Source: Lotmaria passim
Lineage: Eukaryota > Euglenozoa > Kinetoplastea > Trypanosomatida > Trypanosomatidae
DNA: 64,000 nt
Assembly: GCA_037349495.1 (NCBI GenBank)
Contig: CP140204.1
Span: 186,001-250,000 of the forward strand
Direction: 5' to 3'
This document shows, one piece after another, positions 58,901 to 64,000 of this stretch. Position numbers and translations under genes: made by a program. The notes beneath the pieces were generated by a model, which had not been told where the DNA came from, did not search any database, and saw nothing but the letters and a program-made list of their open reading frames with translations. Numbering within the stretch: the stretch's first letter is position 1; every line of letters starts with the position of its first letter.

Positions 58901-60106
58901 CGTCGGCTTGCCTACGAGGTGCGGGTGACGGACTTTGGTCTGTCCTTCATTACACCCCCCTGCCTGCGACTGGGTGTGCAGGCGATGGTACGCTACACAG
59001 AGGAAGTCGGCATCACCGAGGACGAGCTTGTGAATGACGACCCCCTTTCACAGCTGCAGTGGCTCTACGAACAACAACAGCAGCTGCACCCGCTGTCTGG
59101 TGTACGGAGGAATGAGTCCTGTCCATTGGAACACATTCATCAAAATAACAACAGCAGCGTTGGTGGGGATAGTGGTCGCAGTCTAGCTCCGGGATGCGAT
59201 TTTGGTCGAGGCGGCGTGTTCACAGAAGCGGCAGCGGCACCGGTGTGGAGAGGTGAAGGCGACCTCATCGAAGAAGCAGAGCTGCGTGCGCTGCAGCTGG
59301 AGGAAGCCCGCGATGACGACGAGCGTGTGCGTCACAAGAGCGACACTGCCAATCGGCAGAGGGGAGAAAGGAGAATTGACGACGACGGCGAAAGTGAGGA
59401 GCACGATGATGATGTTGATTACGCTGACGCTGGAGAGGAGACAGAGAAGAAGGAACGAAGAGATGCACCTCGTCGTGGGGTCGTGGCTGCGCCGCGGACG
59501 GCGGCCTCTGCGGCGGAGTTCGCCAGCGTCCTGGACGTCGGGGTGGCCGCCGAGCCCTCGCAGCGAGGTGCAAAAAAAACCACGACTTTGCCGTCAAAAG
59601 CAGCAGCAGTAGAGGAACGCCTGCGGCAGCAAACGACGCAGCCCGATCACGCACATCTGCACACCGACTGCAGCGTGCATCGCAGCAGCGCCAGCACGAA
59701 CGACAGTCTCGAGGAGCACCGTGGTGTGATGGCAGCGGATACGACGGAGTCCAACTTCCTCGTCGTCAGGCCAGCTGCCCCTGTGCCGCCCATCGCGCTC
59801 AGCACGGCCAGCTACCACTCCCCGGTCTCTCATCCGCTGACGGCGCAGCCCAGCGTGACAGCGATACCCACCACAGGCCTACAGTACCCGGACCATTGCG
59901 AGCACGCTCGCGTCACCTACTCTTTATCTCTCACTCCACGAAATCATGACCAGAGTCGTCACAGCTGCAGTAAAAACAACGAGAGCCATAACCTGGATAG
60001 TGGAAGTAATAGCTCTTTTGAAGGCAACGCTCAGCGAAATTCAGGGAGTTGTGAAGGCAGCGAGGTCAAGGGCAGAGCGGCGGTGCGCAATACTCCTCCT
60101 CCACCA

Positions 60107-60141
<35 letters not shown>

Positions 60142-61837
60142 GGGTCTCGCGTTGTCACCGTCACGGTTGGTTGCCGCACCCGTGCTGCTGAACAGACAGA
60201 GCTCCGCTGTCGAAGATGCAGCAGAGGCGATGGCGACGGCAAGCAACGACGCCGTCAAGAGTGAAACTCGGTCAAGCTTCGCTCGCCCCTCCGCCCTTCA
60301 CTTTCCAGCGTTGACGGACCCGTCCTCTTGCACAGCAGCAACAGAAGCCACGGCTGATCGAGCAGTGCGAAAAACAACATCGGAGGAAAAGGAAGATGAC
60401 AGGGGCGGACGTCCAACACGCATGTCCGCGCTCGTGTCGCCGCATCGCTCACCGACTTCGGCTCTCGCCAGTCTGATTGCACTGCGTCGACTGGAGCTGA
60501 GCATCGTTCGCAGCCAGCACTACACACGCGGGGCCACAATCCAGAGCCGCGAGTACCGCGCGCCGGAGGTGCTGCTGGGCAACTTTTTTCTCCCCTCCTG
60601 CGATGTTTGGTCGATGGGCTGCATCGCATACGAGTTGGTGACAGGACGCTTTTTGATGGACTGCATCGCAGATCGCGAGCACTTTGGTCGGCAGCTGGCG
60701 CTGCACCTGCGGGAGGAGGAAAGGAAGAAGGAGGAGAAAGAGGAGCGGCGGCATCACGAGAGCGGCGCAGAGGATGCGGAAGAGGCGGAGGAGGTGGAGT
60801 GGGACGGGAAGCCGATCTACCTCGACGACGACGAACAAGACCTCGACGTGTTTCATCTCAAATCTATGATTCGCCTGCTCGGCCCACCACCGATCAGCTA
60901 CCTCAACCAGCGTCCCATCGGCCTCTACGTTGACGACTACTTCGACCAACGCGGCCATTTCAACTTCTGGGAAGACGGCGAGGCGGAGGAGTGCGGCGTC
61001 GGTCTCGCCGACGTGTACCGGCGAGCGGAGCTGCGGTACTGGGGTGGACGCCGTCCTCACAGCAGCGGCAGCGCCACCGTCAGCAGCGGTGGTGGTGGTG
61101 GCTGCGGAGCGGCGACGACGACGACGAATGGTCTGGGGGACAACTTCTCCCTGAAGCTGCGCAGCGCGAACACCAACGACGACTACTTCTTTGATGAGGA
61201 GGAGAGCGAGGAGGTAGACAATGACGGAGAGGAAGAGCGCGACAACAGCAACCGTCACACCAACAATACGGCTCACGTCGGTGAGGAGGGGTTAGGACTC
61301 CGTATGCGACACTACAGCTCCCTAAACCGCATCAACGACCCGGTCGATCCACAGGCGCACCTCTTTTCCTCCTCTGGCATACCGACACCGTCGACGCTGT
61401 CCACGACATCGCGCGGCTGCGTCAACTCCGCCATCAGCGCGCACTACTACCAGAACCCCCATCACATGATGACTCCCGCGACGACGCCGACAAGTGCACG
61501 GCCCGCTGGTGGCGGAAGCGTCAGCGTCGGCGGTGGCACCTCCCTCCACAGCCCCCCGCAGCAGTTGATGCCGCATCCCTCGCCGCACAGCACGCGCAAC
61601 TACCCCATCGAGACACCAGACTGGGTCGAGGTGACGCAGCTAATTCGGCAGAAATTGAAGTCGTCCGAGGAGGCGCAAGACTTTGTGTCGTTTTTGCGGA
61701 AGTGTCTGCAGTGGGATCCGGCGCAGCGGGCGACGGCGGCGGAGCTGCTGGCCGACGATTGGATGGTGAAGTACAGCCACAAGTTGGCGGAGACGGTGAA
61801 CAGCGACGCCGACGACGATGACTACGGAGTAGGGTAG
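55994..61837 (+). CDS. giant SRPK-like protein kinase with large inserts in the catalytic domain
   Basis: The 1947-residue protein is a CMGC-group Ser/Thr kinase closest to SR-protein kinases, which phosphorylate RS-domain splicing factors. After a ~510-residue disordered N-terminus come GVGRSSRVWLA (G521), VAIK (K569) and the helix-C Glu at about E584. Next are HTDLKPEN (H787, catalytic D789; this HTDLKPEN form is typical of SRPK), DFG (D980), and IQSREYRAPEV with the APE Ala at about A1523. GPPPISYLNQRP and CLQWDPAQRATAAELL complete the C-lobe. All key residues are kept, so it should be active. Low-complexity inserts lie between helix C and the hinge (~130 residues), between HTDLKPEN and DFG (~165) and between DFG and APE (~510). 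Known SRPKs have one long spacer, placed differently. A Gln run is at 60106-60141. Confidence 0.85.
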
Positions 61838-62542
61838 AGTACTCTGGGGAGGGGGAGGAGGTCGCACGGCTTCAATTTTGGTTCTCCATCCCTTCTCGTT
61901 TTTGTTTTTGTTTTTTTTTTTTCTACCTCGCAACTTCAACTGCCTATTACGATATCTCTCTGTGTTTCATTAGTTTTTATACGCAGAGCAATGCGGGAGC
62001 AAAAAAAAAAAAAAAACGATCGAGATTAATAAAATAAAAAAAAAGACTTTAAAAAAAAAAAGGCATATTTGTCGAGTTTTACTTGCACTCATTAAACGGC
62101 CTGTGCTTATTTGTGTGAGCGTGTTTAAAAACAAGGAAAAGTCTGGCAAAGCAGACAATGAACCTTGTTTTGAGATTTAAAATAATAACACTAATAACAG
62201 CAATGTTTGAAAAAAAAAAAAAACTCACCGGCTGCTCCTCTTATAGTGCTAAAGGCTTGACACACACACACACACACAAGATATTTACGCCTCTCATCAA
62301 CTGATGCTGGACGGAGTGCGTTGTGTGTGGCGGAGGCTTCTCACTTCTGCTGGGCACTTGTTGTTTAGTTCTTTAGATCGATTTTCCTTCTCCTTTCCCC
62401 CTTTTGCTTCCCCTCCCCCTTATTTCTACGCAGCATTGTTTGTGGTTGCTTCGCAGAAAAGACACAGACGCACACACATCCATACATACGCACATACAAT
62501 TACCCGTCATCGCAGAGGCGCAGCGTCTCCGCTGCCGTGTTT
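61838..62542. other. gene-free spacer
   Basis: Spacer with poly(A) near 61999-62014 and 62210-62223 and a CA run near 62261-62279. The acceptor of the last gene lies at 62432-62433. No gene is seen. Confidence 0.75.
62378..62433 (+). promoter_or_regulatory. polypyrimidine tract and spliced-leader acceptor of the last gene
   Basis: A long C/T-rich tract ends in TTTCTACGCAG, AG at 62432-62433. The 109-nt leader has no ATG before 62543, supporting that start. Confidence 0.65.
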
Positions 62543-64000
62543 ATGAAGGCGGCTCCAGTGCGGCGGTCGCGGCGAGAACCAGCGTACTTCTACCAAAGCG
62601 CCTCGGCCTCGATAGAGGGTAAAGTTCGCTTTAGTGAAGGCTGTGTGGTGCTGCCACACGCTCGCATCTGTGTTCCACCAGGCTTTCTCCTTGAAGTCGG
62701 ACCTTTCAACCTCTTTGCGGATTTTTCAGAGCTGCACATCTCTACCTCTCACCCTGATGGTATCGCGCCGACCGTTCAAACCACCCCAGCCACCGTCGCG
62801 ACCCTTCGAATTAGCAGCCACAACCACTTTCAATCCTACGCATGCGTTTGCTTTGACGTACAGCTCCCCACCACAGCCGCTGCTCCGGAAGGTGTGTCGA
62901 AAGACTCAGTTATCCCTTCACCTGCTATGCCGCGTAGAATCGAACTGCTGGGATCTGGCAACGTCTTCCAGTCTTTTGCTTCTGTTCGAGTGCGCATGTG
63001 TGGACAGCACGCCACACAAAAAGACGTTACAAGTGAAGAATGTCGTTTTACAAGCCACCCTTGGCAGCTAGGCAACTTTAACGTGTTCGCCACACACGCC
63101 CACGTTGCTCTCGCCTCCACAGATGAGCACGGAAGCGTGCGTGATCGCGTCGAAACGCAAAGAGAAGGTAGCGGTAGAGAGGGCCGTACCGCACTCTTTT
63201 TTTCCCCGGCTCCCGTCATGCCAGCACTTGACAGCATCGAAGGGCTGCAAACTGCTGAGCCTTCCATGCCGGGCCGAACCTTCGTGGAGGAGCGACTCTT
63301 TCAAGATCACTCCAGCGACGACGACGAAGAAATGACGAAGACAGGGAGTAAGGAAACGGCGAAGCCGTCTCCGTCACCTTTTCCCGCCGCAACCGCAACT
63401 ACTGTTGCTGCTAGGGCTTGTGATGACACTTCTTGTTCGACGGTTGTGGGTAATGCTCGCATGGCACCTCCCCCGTCGCGGATTATCACAACATCGCAGC
63501 AAACAGCCGATGAAGAAGCCGCGTCGTCACCCGTTGACGCAGCTTCCGCAAATGCAGCCGTTGCCGCAGCGCGAGTGAGTAACGTTATCTATTTCTCACA
63601 CAACGACAACGCAGGGTCCGACCTGCATGCGGGTGTGACGGATTCATGGGCTGAGAGACACAACTCAACGATCGCCCTCCCCCGCTATGGCATTCGCAGT
63701 GTGTCAGAGCTCCCGACCATCATCAAGCGCATCATTGACGAGGAAAAACAAAAGCGGGCCCATGACGAACTACAACAGCAGCCGGTGTCGTCGTCGTTGC
63801 CGTCCGCGGCGTCAGCTGTCTCGCTGGAGCCGTCGTCTCTGCTTGGTGCGGCCGCGGCTGCGGCAGCTCTGTCAAACCTGGCGGACTACGTCGACTCCGT
63901 TCACCCTGATTTACGCGCACATACAGAGAATGGCATACTTGTCGCGGTGGAGCGTGTGTGTCACTTTTACATTCGACAGTACATCGAAGAGGCGGATTTG
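62543..64000 (+). CDS. partial gene, dynactin p27 (DCTN6)-like beta-helix start, open at window end
   Basis: The frame from the ATG at 62543 stays open for 486 codons to the window edge, so the gene is cut off at its 3' end. Residues about 22-68 (SIEGKVRFSEGCVVLPHARI then VGPFNLFADFSELHIS), 130-150 (IELLGSGNVFQSFASVRV) and 176-192 (LGNFNVFATHAHVAL) resemble the strands of the left-handed beta-helix of dynactin 6. That protein has IGEGNLIEE, IIGTNNVFE and MGDNNVIES at matching places. Dynactin p27 sits in the pointed-end complex of dynactin, the dynein activator. Here the helix is interrupted by low-complexity sequence and followed by a long disordered part; a helical stretch at about 386-410 (SELPTIIKRIIDEEKQKRA) and another at the edge (VERVCHFYIRQYIEEADL) are extra. 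The gene is secure; the family is inference. Confidence 0.6.
   Translation, partial: MKAAPVRRSRREPAYFYQSASASIEGKVRFSEGCVVLPHARICVPPGFLLEVGPFNLFADFSELHISTSHPDGIAPTVQTTPATVATLRISSHNHFQSYACVCFDVQLPTTAAAPEGVSKDSVIPSPAMPRRIELLGSGNVFQSFASVRVRMCGQHATQKDVTSEECRFTSHPWQLGNFNVFATHAHVALASTDEHGSVRDRVETQREGSGREGRTALFFSPAPVMPALDSIEGLQTAEPSMPGRTFVEERLFQDHSSDDDEEMTKTGSKETAKPSPSPFPAATATTVAARACDDTSCSTVVGNARMAPPPSRIITTSQQTADEEAASSPVDAASANAAVAAARVSNVIYFSHNDNAGSDLHAGVTDSWAERHNSTIALPRYGIRSVSELPTIIKRIIDEEKQKRAHDELQQQPVSSSLPSAASAVSLEPSSLLGAAAAAAALSNLADYVDSVHPDLRAHTENGILVAVERVCHFYIRQYIEEADL

Noticed and set aside
1-64000. Mobile elements, retroelements or CRISPR arrays
   Set aside because: I saw no reverse transcriptase, transposase or integrase motifs, no long terminal or inverted repeats and no regular spacer array. 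The few repeats are microsatellites or the short element near the RRM-like genes.

Overview
The window looks like trypanosomatid nuclear DNA, from a Leishmania-like flagellate or a monoxenous relative. Every credible gene is intronless and on the + strand. Genes are separated by 0.5-2.5 kb of T-rich spacer full of poly(T), poly(A), TG and TA runs. Candidate trans-splice acceptors (pyrimidine tract then AG) sit just 5' of most start codons. The genes are GC-rich and carry many Ser/Ala/Gln low-complexity inserts. TAA, TAG and TGA all end genes, so the standard code applies. I see no promoter, origin, tRNA, rRNA, transposon or CRISPR array. The layout fits part of one polycistronic transcription unit.

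Left part (1-21.4 kb): a degenerate EF-hand protein; a 940-aa low-complexity protein of unknown role; a GRP170/HYOU1-like ER Hsp70; the beta subunit of the mitochondrial processing peptidase; a 1504-aa protein that I read as a very divergent ORC2 with an added N-terminal B-box-type zinc finger; and a 349-aa unknown. A 2.46-kb gene-free spacer precedes this last gene.

Middle (23-34.1 kb): three tandem copies of a small RRM-like family with a shared C-terminal motif. The first copy is interrupted by an in-frame TAG and lacks its tail; the second carries an unavoidable overlapping upstream ORF. An 893-aa low-complexity unknown follows, then a tandem pair of Cys-rich PLAC8-domain proteins.

Right part (35.5-64 kb): UBA3, the catalytic subunit of the NEDD8 E1; a 1711-aa probable mitochondrial protein; the ciliary transition-zone protein MKS6/CC2D2A; a DUF4336-like (metallo-beta-lactamase-fold) protein with lost metal ligands; a giant SRPK-type kinase whose catalytic domain is split by long inserts; and the 5' part of a gene, open to the window end, whose start resembles the left-handed beta-helix of dynactin p27 (DCTN6).

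The genes do not form one pathway. As is usual in trypanosomatids, neighbours are co-transcribed but functionally mixed. The most interesting points are the tandem RRM-like cluster with its broken first copy and duplicated downstream element, the ORC2-like protein with a zinc finger, the dynactin-like gene at the edge, the DUF4336-like protein, and the repeated occurrence of splice acceptors only 2-10 nt from the ATG. All family calls were made by eye from motifs; no database search was run.
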